DNA of 64,000 bases from NCBI GenBank assembly GCA_037576195.1, contig CM075103.1:15686001-15750000 (forward strand), in the 5' to 3' direction. Within the stretch, counting starts at the first letter, position 1. Each line of letters opens with the position of its first letter. Source of the DNA: Phytoseiulus persimilis. Taxonomy: Eukaryota; Arthropoda; Arachnida; Mesostigmata; Phytoseiidae. Below are positions 48,601 through 60,999 of this stretch, in pieces. A program made the translations under genes and the position numbers. The notes under the pieces are model-generated. The model made no database searches. It saw only the letters and a program-made list of their open reading frames with translations, and was not told the DNA's origin.

Positions 48601-50699
48601 TGTTCATTCCGATCTCCGCGAGTCGGTTCCATCTTTAGGCGAACCAACCGTTCCGCATTTTGTTTATCCAACGCTGCCGGATCTTGTTTATCCGGGAGAT
48701 AGGGACGGGTCAGATGATCTGCTAGGAGATTCCGATCAAGAGCTATTGTCGTTGGTTGATGAGATTTGGTCAACTCCGTCGATTCCTCCGTTCACAGGCC
48801 GATAGATCTGTCCGGAAGAATGTCTGCGGCCAAATCCGAATATCTCGGCGAGATCTTGGCCGGCTGACTATTTCTGTTTGGCTGCCCGCCGACAAGGGGG
48901 TCGGTCCGCTCAGAGCCCAGAACATGGGTTCGAACACCCACTTTTAATCCTTATCTGACTGTTGAAGGGAATCGAGGGGGGAACGGTGCAAAAACCTCGA
49001 CTACACGACCGATGCGAGATAAGACGCTTAGGGGAGAGGTGGACCCTCATGGTGGGAGTGTGTGTTCGCATCATTTCAGACGCGCTCCTATTCGACAAAT
49101 GACATATGTACCACTTCGGGCTCCGCTCGAGACCGCAGAGCTTGCTAAGTGGGGACCGAGTTGAATTCGTGCCAACTCCCATCTGAGAGTGCTTGCGCAC
49201 AACGCTGCGATGCTGCCGCGGTCGCTGCTCTGGTTCTCGACTCGAATGATTTCGGTCGGTTGCGGGAGATTCTCAGGACGGACCTTCCCGAAAACATTGC
49301 GTCCTCGACGGCGCGTGTCCGGGAGTCGACGTCGGCGAGAAGTACGGCCTCGAGGTAAGTGCTCCGGTACTGCTTGGAGCTGGAGACGAGTTCGTCGGGG
49401 GACGGCTGAGCACCAGAGGAGGAGAGAGAATGAACAACCCATCCAGGCCAACAGTAGTGTCCTCCCGATGGCGTCGCACCTCTTATCAGATGTGCTTCAT
49501 CGCCAACAGCCAGTCAGTCAAGCCGGGGACAAGAGCGGCAGCCGCGGCGGCCGCTGCAGAAGAACAACAACGAAGGGACATATGTCGATGTTGAGAAATG
49601 GCTAGCAACGACAACAACAACGACGACGATGACTACAAAGGGAAAGATTGAGAACGAGAGGAAAAAGAGCGAGAAGCTTATCAGTCAACTGATCAGTGAG
49701 CAGCGAACGAGCTGGCAGGCATGCGAAGGGGATTGAAGTGAGCATCCGATCCGCGGATCTGTTGGAGCGGAGGAAGCGCGTACGCACATCATCGAGACCT
49801 AGAGTCCAGCCCGAATGAGTTTGACGGTCTGGGAATCGCGGGAAGAATTCGCCCTCCTCCCGCGAAAGTGGAGCGTGTTCCATCTCGGAACGGCTCCGTC
49901 AGAGTCGAGTCGAACGAAGCGCTCTGGAAAAACGGGAGGGGAACGATTCCAGGAGTCATGAAGATTCGGCCAGAGTCACGATTCCGTACCGTCGCGACCC
50001 ACAGTCCTCCCTCCCGAAGTCAACCTCTGTCGGGGCCGAGTACTGTATAAGGTGTACGTCAGGTTGAAAAGTCGAAGACTGCTGCTCGATATCGGCGTTC
50101 ACATCTCTGTCTTTTCCCTCTCGCTCTTCCTTCTGGTCGAAATCGAACAATCGTCAAGATGCGGAGTGGGCTGAGGAGCGAGTAGGGCCCGAGCGAGCGT
50201 TCGTTCGGGCCGGCAATCTTCGTGCGGTAATCTAGGAGAGAAAAAGGGGCGAGGTTCAAGATTTCAGATATCGTAGTGGCACACGACTCATACCAGTGAA
50301 CGGCGTCGGAAGATCTCGTGTGTTAAGAGATTGCGATAAAGATCCTTCCAACAAGCAACAAACGCTTCGGTTAGCCAATCAAACAACAGAAAAGCAACCG
50401 AAACCGCGGTCCACAGTATTTCGTCACCTTCTCGACTCCGGACCGAGGTCTGCGTTATCTGCGATGTGAGATCAGAAACTTGAATGACCTGCCGAGACGC
50501 GCATTGTACTCCACTCGATTCAGCGGCGCGGATTCTGGACACTGTCCCAGCTTCCATGTTAGTTTCCCTGCCCTCCCCCAAACTCCCGCCCCAGATGCGA
50601 ACGCGGCAGATGGAGGCGTAGCGCTTATCTGCGAGGCATAATCTCTGCATAGTTCGCCCTGGTTCTGCTCTTCTGACCCGGAGTCGGGGCAGTCAGTCA
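48601..50699. other. no gene recognised; CAA/GAC trinucleotide patch
   Basis: 49535-49640 contains GCGGCGGCCGCTGCAG and repeated CAACAACGAC-type triplets. Open frames on both strands (49071-49605) are probably compositional. No domain recognised. Confidence 0.3.
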
Positions 50700-50720
50700 G
50701 TCGGTCGGTCGGTCGGCTGC
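50692..50720. repeat. tetranucleotide microsatellite (GTCA)n-(GTCG)n
   Basis: A run of GTCAGTCAGTCAGTCGGTCG type units. A second, shorter AGTC cluster (GGCAGTCAGTCACTCAGTCA) lies at 50798-50817. Confidence 0.75.
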
Positions 50721-52177
50721 CGAGGTAGAAGACACACAACATAAGAGCCGAGCAGGCATTGAAGTCGAAGTGCATGCAGACGACGCCGTAGAAGGTAGGC
50801 AGTCAGTCACTCAGTCAGAGGTTTATCTTGATGGGGCTCAAATGACCGCTTCCGAAGAATCTGTCAGCTTCGAGTTGAGGTGTGAAGGAAGCTTGGACAA
50901 GCAGGCGAGCGAACTGCGCCCCGGATCGAGAGCAAGCATTCATCCAGCCGCTCATAATGAGATGCCTTCGCCTATAAAGCATGCCTGTCCCGAGATAAGC
51001 ATCTGGCCGTTGAGATTTGTCAGCACTTCGCGCAGCTTCGACCTCGAAGCCCTGCCGGAGCCATTCGATGATCCGCGCGTTAGTCTAGAACTCGAATTAT
51101 CCCAAACGGATTCAGAGCCTGATGGGAAAACGGTTGTTTTCACTTTTGTTCACTGATACATGATCTGACATTTATCTGCGTCATTAATCTGTCGTCCAGG
51201 TCGGTGGCGACTGATCGCGATGGACGAATCCGTTTAGTTGGTGATCGTCTGTCATTAGTTCAGGGCTCCTACACGGCGAAGGCTCCACCTTTTTCATGTA
51301 GGCGCTTTGGGACATTTGTAGCGAAGCCGCATTTTGGTATTCTCTTTTATCGACTCCTGAATTGTGCCCCGCTCGTTGATAGTGAGTACCAAATGACGCC
51401 GCTGTTCTCCTGCGTATCGAGCTAACCGGTTCCTGGAAGTTTGAAGTGGAACTGGAGTAGGAGTTGAAATACAAAGTACTTCCGACGGAATGCTGGCTGG
51501 GTTTTTCTCTTTTTGACGGAATGAACGCCGTGATTCAAGCCCATCTCTCTCTGCGCGTTTCACCGATTATTCATTTCGCCTGCAGAGATAAGCAGTTCGA
51601 GCTCTTCGCGGCGCGAACGCCGATAATTATAATCAGTGTCGGAAGAGTGACATCTGTGATGGATGACGAATCGATGGCATAATTACCTGCTAATACTCGG
51701 CGCGGTCGAAAATGCAAAACGAGAATATGGGGCGTTTGTCAAGGTCATCGCTGACAGCATTTGCATGGCAGTAGTCCACTGATGGAAGTTGGGTCGTTCA
51801 ATCCGAGATTTTCGGCCAGGGTTTCCTCCAACGCGCGGGAAAATGAAGAAGCCTCTCGATCGTTACTTCGGAAATCGCATGAATCCTACCCTGGCGAAAG
51901 TGGAATCCCGCCTGACTACGCAAACTTCCAGAGTTACATCGAGAAAGATCCGCGAGATCGCCGGTCGATCTCTGTTGAAATGTGCAAATGGTTGTCCCGT
52001 TGACAAATGGCGTTTGGCATCGTGCCCTCGAGATCTGGGGACCTTCTCATATTTCAGGCGGACAACGTTCAATTACGTTGCCTCCGACGTCGATTCCCCG
52101 CTGTGGGACGGCGTCTTTGAAAGATTACCGAGAGTCTGACGGATTCCCTGTTCGGCATTTGCAGATTTTCGAGCGAC
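50721..52177. other. no gene recognised
   Basis: The longest open stretches are + 50770-51156 (128 codons, acidic and Ser-rich) and + 51789-52139 (116 codons). Neither has a recognisable domain or confirmed splice partners. Confidence 0.25.
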
Positions 52178-52687
52178 TCAGCCCCTGTCTCTGTTTGTTT
52201 CGGCTACCGTGCGCCGCTTGTCGCTCGCGAATCCGAGGGGGGTCAAAAGCTGAAATCGCGACGGCGGATCAACCTGAGACCACCTCATAAGAGCACTCGA
52301 GAAGCGCCAATATTTGTCCTTGAGTTTCAGGTGCTGCCGGGATTGTATCTTCGAGCCGCTTCCGTTCCGAAGTGACCGAGGAACTTGGTATACCAATAAC
52401 TTGTCCTGGAAACGAAAGTCAGTGACACCGAACAGGCCGAGAAGCGAGGATCTTACGGCAAGCGAAAAGACGCGAAAAAGAAGTTGGTCCCAATTCCATC
52501 TGAAAATCGATGTCGTATACATGCTCCTTAATGAAGACTGAAGTCTCTCAATGAGCTCACTGATAACCACGAGCTGGAGATAAGCCCTCATCCTGCACGT
52601 TCGGAAAAACATCAATGTCGCAGCCGTCGCTTGATGAAGTCGCTCTACGTGAAGTAGATTCCTCGGCTCCTCATCAATTTCTATCAA
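52178..52687 (-). other. 169-codon open frame, unknown
   Basis: Among the longest open frames in the window outside the repeat arrays and the spliced genes that I recognised. It begins MIEIDEEPRNLLHVERL and contains hydrophobic stretches (AYLQLVVISELIERL and LLFRVFSLAVRSSLLGLFG) but no domain I can name. It lies downstream, on the same strand, of the triplet-rich region at 52700-53231. No splice sites were confirmed. Chance openness at this GC content is possible. Confidence 0.2.
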
Positions 52688-52699
52688 TTACGGCTATCT

Positions 52700-53231
52700 G
52701 CTTGCGTGGTCGCTGAGTGCTCGATCGCGGCCGACGCAGTGTCCGTGAGCCGACTCTCCGTCGAGCCGAACGTACTTCGAAGGGTAAAGGCGGTTCTCAA
52801 TTATTATTCGAGGGTCTCAAGCTCGGCTCGCTTCTTAGCGCCTGTCGACTTGTTACTCGTGTTGCAGGAGTTTGGGCTGGAGCAGCGGCTATTCGAGTTG
52901 TTCATGCTGCTGCTGCTTAAAACAGGCCTTCTTTGGCATTGAACGAGGTGCATTGTTCTTAAAGGCATCCAGCGGCTCGTTCATTTAGTATTGTACCATG
53001 TCTGTAGAAGCCGCGTCGCTGTTTTTGTTGCTGTCGATGCTGCTACTGCCTGTGCTTCTTCTCTTGCCGTCGCCGGTACTGGCATTTCTGTCAGTGCATT
53101 TATCGAACGATGTATTCGATAGCTCTTCGTCGTCGTCTACGTCGTTGGCTTATCTTCGTTATCTAAATTGGCGGCGGCAGCGATGTCGTCGTCGTCGTCT
53201 CCGGAGAGGTCCTGCCCCAACTCAATGGCCA
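52700..53231 (-). other. triplet-rich region, possible disordered-protein exons
   Basis: On the minus strand an ATG at 53231 opens MAIELGQDLSGDDDDDIAAA and on to a TAG. A one-base shift then continues VDDDEELSNTSFDKCTDRN to DMVQY. Further on, after an acceptor-like CTGTTTTAAGCAG, comes SSMNNSNSRCSSPNSCNTSN ending in two stops. The composition (Asp, Ser, Asn) is what a disordered transcription-factor region would show, but GAC and AGC triplet repeats give the same impression by chance. The frames do not join cleanly. Confidence 0.25.
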
Positions 53232-56200
53232 TAAGTCACCACTACCACCACCGACTACGGTATTCTCTCGTTCGCTGGCTTGCTTTTTCTACCGACCAAC
53301 CGACCGAGCGTCCATCCATCCGTCCTCACGGGCTGAGCAGAAACGCTGTCGAAGAAGCCGACAGAAAATGGACGGAAAATAAGGAGCAGAAGAGAGGAAA
53401 TCCAGCTGCCCGCCTGCCTTTCAGTCGGCCGCCGCATCGTTGGCTGGCCGAGCGACCGACCGGGGAGCTTGCTTGGTACTTCTGCCAACGGATACATGGC
53501 TCCAAAGTAAGGTTGAGCTCCTGAAACATAATAATAGAGGGGGACGACGTTCTTGTGGAAACTCTCATCACGCCGCGTTTTGGCGCCTCGGTCGGAAGAA
53601 GATATCCGAAAACGGGCAACACTGCACTCACACTCGAGAATGCGGTGTCGCGATGAATTGCGCATCTCCGCTTCTGGCAAAATCCGCTTCTGAACCCCGC
53701 AGGCGGTTTCAGCCAGTCGATGATGGTGGAGAGTTTGTCACGTGGATTCCCGTACCCTGAGATCGGCCTGCAGGACTCCCGTTCTATCCAGGCGGGTGCC
53801 GCAGCAGATATGACGGATCAGCTACCACCGAAGTGGTCTGTTCAAGTTCGAGACCTATCCGGGACCCTGATTTCAAGCGCGATTGGTTGCCCGCTCAGTC
53901 GAGTTGCGATCGCTTTCGTCACGAGAGATGAATAGTCATTCCGAAAGCATCTGTTTATCTGCTGTCAGGATACATCCATAATGGCCCGTTGTTTATCTCT
54001 TCGACATGAGCAAACACAACCGAGCAGCGATGGTCGTCAACTAGACTTTGTCTGTTCTGCGAACGAGAAAGAGGGAAGGATTATGCCATGGCATCGAAGG
54101 TCGCGGGATCCTCGTGGACTTCGTCAACAAAGTCCTTATGACGTTCAGGATGTGATTCAAGCACCCGATTTCTGGAGTTGACGTCCCATTCTAGACTGGA
54201 TGCAGAAAATCGTCCCGCCGCGCATGCGCTGAGAAGTTGGAACAACATTATGATGCAGAAAAGGGCTGGTGAAACAAGAAACCATGAAAGTATCGTCCGA
54301 GTCATATGATATACACAGCGCCCGTTTCAGAGAGTTGGCTGCGGAGGCAAGCAGGACTCCTCGAAATTGAATTCAAGACGACCGTATGACGGGTCCGTAC
54401 CTGGCCTTCTCGAGATCGAATATCGCACACAGGGACCGGTTGTGAACCGACATCGCACACGCGGCTTGCGTTCGCGCGGCGCTTGGGGCTGAATTCTCCG
54501 GGATTGACATCTTCGAGCCGAGCAGAAGGATGAGAAATCTGTTCCACGACCGACTCGTCTGCATTATGGAAATTGTGAGCTCAAGCATGCGAAAGCTGTT
54601 GGAAATCATTGAATAGAAACAAATGTCCCCATGAATCACCGTATGTCCAACGACAGAAAACGAGCGAGCAAGCGTGAGCGTGTCCGAGCCCCGTCGACCA
54701 GTGAGGACGCTGCATTGGAAATTATGGTAGAACAAGATCCCTATCTGTTCGCAGCCAGAGCCCATCGATTTTTCAGAGTGGGGACTTCTTCAACGTACGA
54801 ATTTTTTCCTCAGTTTCTTTCTCTGTCCATAGAAATGCATGCCATGGGTCCAACAAGACTTTCTCTCTTAACTCGATTCTCAACGCTTCCTGGACCGAGT
54901 CGACAACGGAAATGTTCACCAGGATCGATCGGCCTAAGTGGATTCGAGGCTTTGGAAACCACGAGGAAGTTTTGAGGACTTTGAGGGATCGAAGTCGGTC
55001 GATGACGCCGAAGCAGTCAACAACGATCTTCGCGGCTTGTTGTGTCATATCGGATACGCATCTTCCAGCGCCTAATTTTCGAGACTCCTATTCATCTTCC
55101 CATCGACCGACTCCCCGCGGAATCCATCGACGACTACGAACGCTCGGCAGCGGGAAACCTCCCGCATTGCTCAGCACCCTTGGTAGCGCAGTTTCAGCAA
55201 ATCGCTTCGGATGTTTACTCGCGCGATTTGTGGGGCGCGATTGAATTAATGTTGCTGCGCTGAACAACAGCATGTGTCATAAGAACGCCCCGCGTCCCGC
55301 GGTCAGTAGCTGAACGGGACGATTCCGAACAGATCCCGGGGCAGTCGAGGGCAGGTTCTCCCAGCACGGCAGGAGTTCCGTCGGGGAGACAACTGTTATG
55401 ATTTACGACGGTAAGCAAGGAGCAAAGCAAACATTCGGCAGGTTATTCGAGAACCGAAACCGAAAATCGTGAAATGTGCACGAGGTCCCGCAGAGGTAAG
55501 AGATACTGGGCGGACCTCACGAACGCCACGACAGACGCGTTGTCGTTGATGATATATGATGGAGTTTAGCGAGCCGAAGCTCACCCATCCGCGTCCATGC
55601 GGTCATACAAGAGAATCCGCTCCGATCTCCAGCTCTGTCACCATCATTGAGTCTGGAACTTTCCGAATCAAAAAAATCCTGAAGTACCTCCGCTTCGGGG
55701 GCGGAATCATTGAACTCGCTGGAGGGGATTCCGCCCTATTTTCCGAGAGGCTCCGACTCTCCGCCGCGTCGTGGTTGAAGTTTGGCGTTCGAAACTCTGC
55801 GTTCTGACCGACAGACGGCAGGCAAAAGCTCGCTTTTCAGACACCACGGGTTGCTAAATTCATTACCCCACCTCCTCTGAAAAATGAACAAAACAAGGAA
55901 AAAACTCACCCAACCTAACCTAGCTGCGGCGAACGTCCGGCGCAGCTATTCCATGTTAGAGAACAGTTCGTCGCCCCAGCTTGACGTGGGACACGCACGC
56001 CGAGAATCGCGATCGAAACGCGGTTGTGCCGAGTCCTCGGGCGACGGATCCATCGCGAGGTCTTGGTGCTTGAGAGCATGAAAACTCGAAGTGTCAGGGC
56101 GTTTCCGCATGTGATTTGAAGTCGCCGCCGAGGTAATCCGATATGCGGCACAATACCGAAGCCAGCGTCTGGCCCGGTCAGAGTCGTCGGAGCCGCCGCC

Positions 56201-59200
56201 GCTCGAATAGGAGGAATGGAGCTACAATGTATACAGTGTGCAGCGTGTTTTGTGTGCGACCTAGGCGCGATATGGTGGTCGATCGGCGTTGACTTTGTGG
56301 ATGAGATTAAGGCCTTTTCGACCGACCGACATGGCGCCGCATCGGTCCTGAGAAACTTCGGAAAACCGAACTCTCTTCAGACTTGTCGTTCGGGCACAAT
56401 ACCTTCGAGGTTCAGGAATGGAACGTCGGGGCGCACATTCGGAATGACATGTACGATTTCGAAATCCAACAACAACGAGAACACGAATCGTCGTGGACCT
56501 TCCGTCGGAAATGCTTCCAAAATCCGGTCTTCGCTCCCTCTCGAGCTCCCCTGGAATTCCAGTGGTTGCCGGAGTTCATCATCTCGGACGTCTCCTCCCC
56601 CATCCCCCCTCCTCGAACACAGAGACTAAACGGTGCGCTGTGAGCTCCGGGAAGTCGGGGCTGGAAAGGTCGGGTGATAGATCGAAGTGTTCGCACCTAA
56701 TTTGACCAGACGGGCTCCCGTTCAAATATTAACATGAAGTTCGGGGAATGGCGTTGCGATCGAGGTGGTCGTCTGCCAGCCAGGGAGTGTGCGAGCTGGG
56801 GTGAGAGGGAACACCGCGTTCTCAGAGAATTCCGCGGAAACCTGTGTTCACGGGTCGTTCATTGTTTCGGCAGACGCCAGTGAGCCGTCTCAGACAACGA
56901 GCCTCCGCTCGTCAGTCAAGTGCTCGGCTCAATAGTCGGTGAGGTTTCGCGCGAGTCGATCGAGCAGCCGGGAGAAGTGCTGTAAACATTGCAACTGGTG
57001 CGCCGCTATCGCGTTTCGGCATCGGAACTCCTGCAACCTGCACTTTTCCTCCCTCGGACCGACGGCTCAGAAGCGGCGTGGAGTTCGTGCCGTCAAGCGG
57101 GGCGGGTTCAGCACGTCTCGAGTCCTCGAAGCGCGAGTGTGACAAAAAGCTTCGATCGGGTTCCGGGTGGAGTTTGGATGACTTGAAGTTCATGTACGAA
57201 TCTTTCCCCGAAATCGAAAAGCCGGCTTGCCGCGGTGACCGCGCAACAGAGTTCCACGACGCGGCGTCGGGTAACTTTCCAATCCCGCAGCCCCGATCAA
57301 ACTTATACAGTCTCCGCTCATTCAGTAATTCAGCAACCACAATGGGTACATGGATCGCAAACAGTGTTTTGTATCCGCTACAATACGAACAGGTCGGAGC
57401 CCTTTCGGGACCGGGAGTGTTTGTCGGGACACAATGACGCGGAGGCTCGTCTTTTCAAAAACATCGCGAGAGACAGGTTAATGTGTGTCAGAGTGAATCC
57501 TCGCGAGATCGCGCGCGCCTTTCCGAGACTGGAGCCGTTGACGTTCTGGAGTAGGATGACACAGAAGAATCAGAGACCGATGCACGAAACAGTTGGTGTC
57601 GAGACGCTTTGACGCAGGACCCGAGCTCGACGGGCAGACATCAACGCATGACCGCATGGATAAACTGGACACTCGCTTGGATGGGTTCGCCGGTCCGCTT
57701 GGATGAGGTGAATCCCAGCTAGAGAGGATTAAGGCAGGAAGATGAAAGATTAGTTCGAACTAGTCCTGTTTGGCTTTCCAACTAAAAGCATTCTTTGCGC
57801 CATTGGTGACATCAGGCGATACAACTGATAGCATCGTCTCGACTCGACTCGTCTCCGCAGGGCAGCGCAGAGAATGGCCGGATGAAGCTCATGCAAGCTG
57901 AAAAATTGTTCGCCTCCGATGGCCATTTCGCCTCTTCGCACTCGACGGACGGATTTCAACTAGCTTCTCGGCAAAGCGGCTACAGGCCAGGAAAGACCTT
58001 TCGAGAGTCACAGGCGCGTCTGCGGAGGAGATGGAATGGCGCGCGAAACGTAATAGAAGACTGAGACATCCCTATCGAGCAGATGCTTCATGTTTCCGAA
58101 AATGAGGTTCACAGGTTCCCGCTTACGGATCAGGCTCAAATTTCCCCTCTCGGTATTTCTGCTGCTCGAACCACTCGCATCCCTGAGCTCTGCTTCTCTG
58201 AGGAAATGTTCCCGATCGATCCCGAATCGAAGCACTCGATTGTACAATCGAAATTTCATTTTAGACTGAAATCTGGGATCCAGAGTGTCTTTCCGAGATA
58301 TCCGTGGTAGTATCGTGTGGATGAAGATCCTTTCTTTCTGTCTTTTCTGGAGGCCGCTCCGTCAGCGGGTTATGAGTGGAGCTCGGAGGTTCAAGCATTT
58401 ATCATTTTACACCTTCTCATCTATCCACACAGAGAGATAGATGGAAGAGTCTCTGATGGCTAAGTTAGTTGGTTTCCATGGCAATTTTGCATTACTAATG
58501 AATCTATCAATGCATATACGCATCGATCCGTGAATAGATGGGAGATGATTGATAAATATTGCCTGAACTTCTCAGCTCTAGTAATAGTCTTGTAATATGA
58601 CTTCGTGATTGAAATTTCGCTGTCGATTTCAATTTTCCAAATCCATGGTTGCCCGAATATGGGCGCATCGTCCTTTTTTGGGTGATCGACTCTCAATGAC
58701 TCTCAACCGAAGGAACGTGCTCGAGAAAAAATATTTGGGGATGAATCCAAGATCCCTAAACTCCGGGAAACCTCCCTGCTTTGCCATCGGCTCTCGAGTA
58801 GTTTCATTCAAGAAGACTACGTTCCCGAACGTGAGAGCACTGGATCAATGGATTTCGGGAGGGTCGGAACCGAAATCCGAAGGGACGAACTTCGGTATCC
58901 TCCGCGACACATCCGCAGACAGACTGTTGTCACTGCAGTGATGCATGTGTCGAATGCCGGCCTGGACAAACGAAAGCAAACTTGACAGAATGTCCCCGTA
59001 GCGGAGTCGATGCACACTCACTCTGGACTCATTATTGGCAAGCCACTACACGCCGAATGAACGCGGGTGAGCTTTACTAGGTTCTGCAAACATCGGATTT
59101 CAGACCGCGTCTTTCCAAGTACAGATGGGACAGCGAAACGAGCTCCTCCAATAAGTTTGTGATTGTCATTTGGGGAGCTCGGAGAGGGTCATTTATCTTT

Positions 59201-60999
59201 GCTCACCAACACGTCGAGGTCGCAGAGGTTTGTGCGAGGGCTCGCGCTCCGTGTAATTCAAGCCCCGCGTATCAGGTTTCTGATTAATTGATTTTTCACT
59301 CAACTCTGAACAACCGTTATGATTTGCACAGGAGGGTTTCGGAAGATGGACGACGACTCGTCTGTTGGAGGTGGGAGCGAGCCTTTTGTTAGAATACGTT
59401 CGATAGATCGGCACGAGCAGCATGTAGGGAAACTTTTTTGTACCCACCACAGAGTGTGTCCGACCGCATCGCGGCTCTTTTGTTTCGTGGCAGGGCGCAG
59501 ATTCCTGACGATGCGCGACGAACAAGTTTCAACCCGGTATTTCACCCGGATCGCCGAGAGCTAGCCGTATTTTCCGAATTCCGTTCCTCGCCAGTCTCCG
59601 ACGCGCTCTCCGTCGATAGGGCTCGGGAAGTCCCTTCGGAACCTGCCCGATTTCGCTGAGATTACGCAACACCGAGTCAACGCAACAAACCTCGCCGCAA
59701 TGTATCGGATCGTAGACAACTAGTTATTTGAGCAAACATATCGAGAGTGGTTGTGGTCTTTCTGTCACAATATTGCCACTCCTCCGGGTCGTCATATGAG
59801 CGTGGCGTGTTTTGTGGTGGCTGTGCTCCGACAATACTCACTCCCTTTAGTGATCTCTCGGGTCAACTGATTGTTGAGCACCACCTACCCTGCTGGTTGA
59901 GCGGGCGAGCGAGCGAGCAGTCTGAGTCGGACTCATCCACTAGCAGACTGGCTAGTTTGCTCGGCGTCTATTCGAGCGAGTCAGGAGGAGCTTCTTGAGA
60001 GCATTGTACGCCGCGCCTTGGGCAGACGCCGAGAGGCTCGTATCAATTTCGGAGTCCTATTCTCTAGTCAGACTCTCCGAAGTGACTCCAGTCAGTCAGT
60101 CGACTCGCACAAGGCAAAATATTTGTGTATCGCTCTCCCCCTGATGTTTCTCTCGGGCCTGAGGTTGAAGTCGCGTTTTCCAACAATGAGTCTGAGACCA
60201 CCTCTTGGACGCCAAGCATCCCGTCTAGTTCGACTTCATAGAACTAACAGCTTTCCTGGCACCTCTGTCAGCGGGACGTCTCGACGACTGCCCAACCATC
60301 CCAACCCCATCGGAATTCATTTGACATAGTTTAAATTTTGGGCTACCGTTAGCAGAAAACGCGCGTACGGCTCGTCCTTCTCCCTCTCGCCGTCGGCGTC
60401 GAAAGCCGAGCTTCGCGAATATTTCCTGGTCGGGGCTCGGTTGAGTTCAACGCCAACGAACTGGACGCCTTGTCCGTCTGCTGCTCTTCGCCGGATTCGT
60501 TCTTGTGGGCCGTAATTCGCGAATCGGTTCGCGGGTCCCGAACGACGGGAATTCAGATTGCAGAGGGGAACAATTTCGGGAAACGGATTTCCCTCGGCCC
60601 AAGACCTCCATCAGCTATGTCATCCACGTAGACCTCGTGTCGGGGACCTTCGCGTTCGACTCCGCATCGTCGAAGTACTCGTCGGGCACTCCGCATCCTC
60701 GGATTAAGACCCCGGGTTCTCTGCGAGTCGGATCGGACTCGAACCCCGGCTAGGTATGGTTTCAGGCCTCAAAACAAATGGTTCCGAGCGCAGTAGTGAT
60801 TCAGGTTTCATTGTAAGTTGAAGAAGCAGTCAGGCCCGCATATGTCAAACAAAATGACTCGGCCGGACTGTCGTAAGAATGGAGGCGGAGCAGTGCTAGT
60901 TTCTCCGATGTCTCAATGTGGAGTTGAGCGCAGCGAATTCTTCTGCCATTTGATGCGGAGACTAGAGTATCACAACGAACGCTCGACATACCCTCGTTA
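53232..60999. other. no gene recognised
   Basis: Many 70-140 codon open stretches, none with a recognisable domain. The most exon-like are + 56376-56643 (after the acceptor CTCTCTTCAG; FEVQEWNVGAHIRNDMYDFE) and + 57078-57437 (SGWSLDDLKFMYESFPEIEK). No splice chain was established. There are no large repeats. Confidence 0.25.

Noticed and set aside
51789-52139. 116-codon open frame as a gene
   Set aside because: Arg/Ser/Leu-rich composition typical of chance frames at this GC content; no domain and no splice support.
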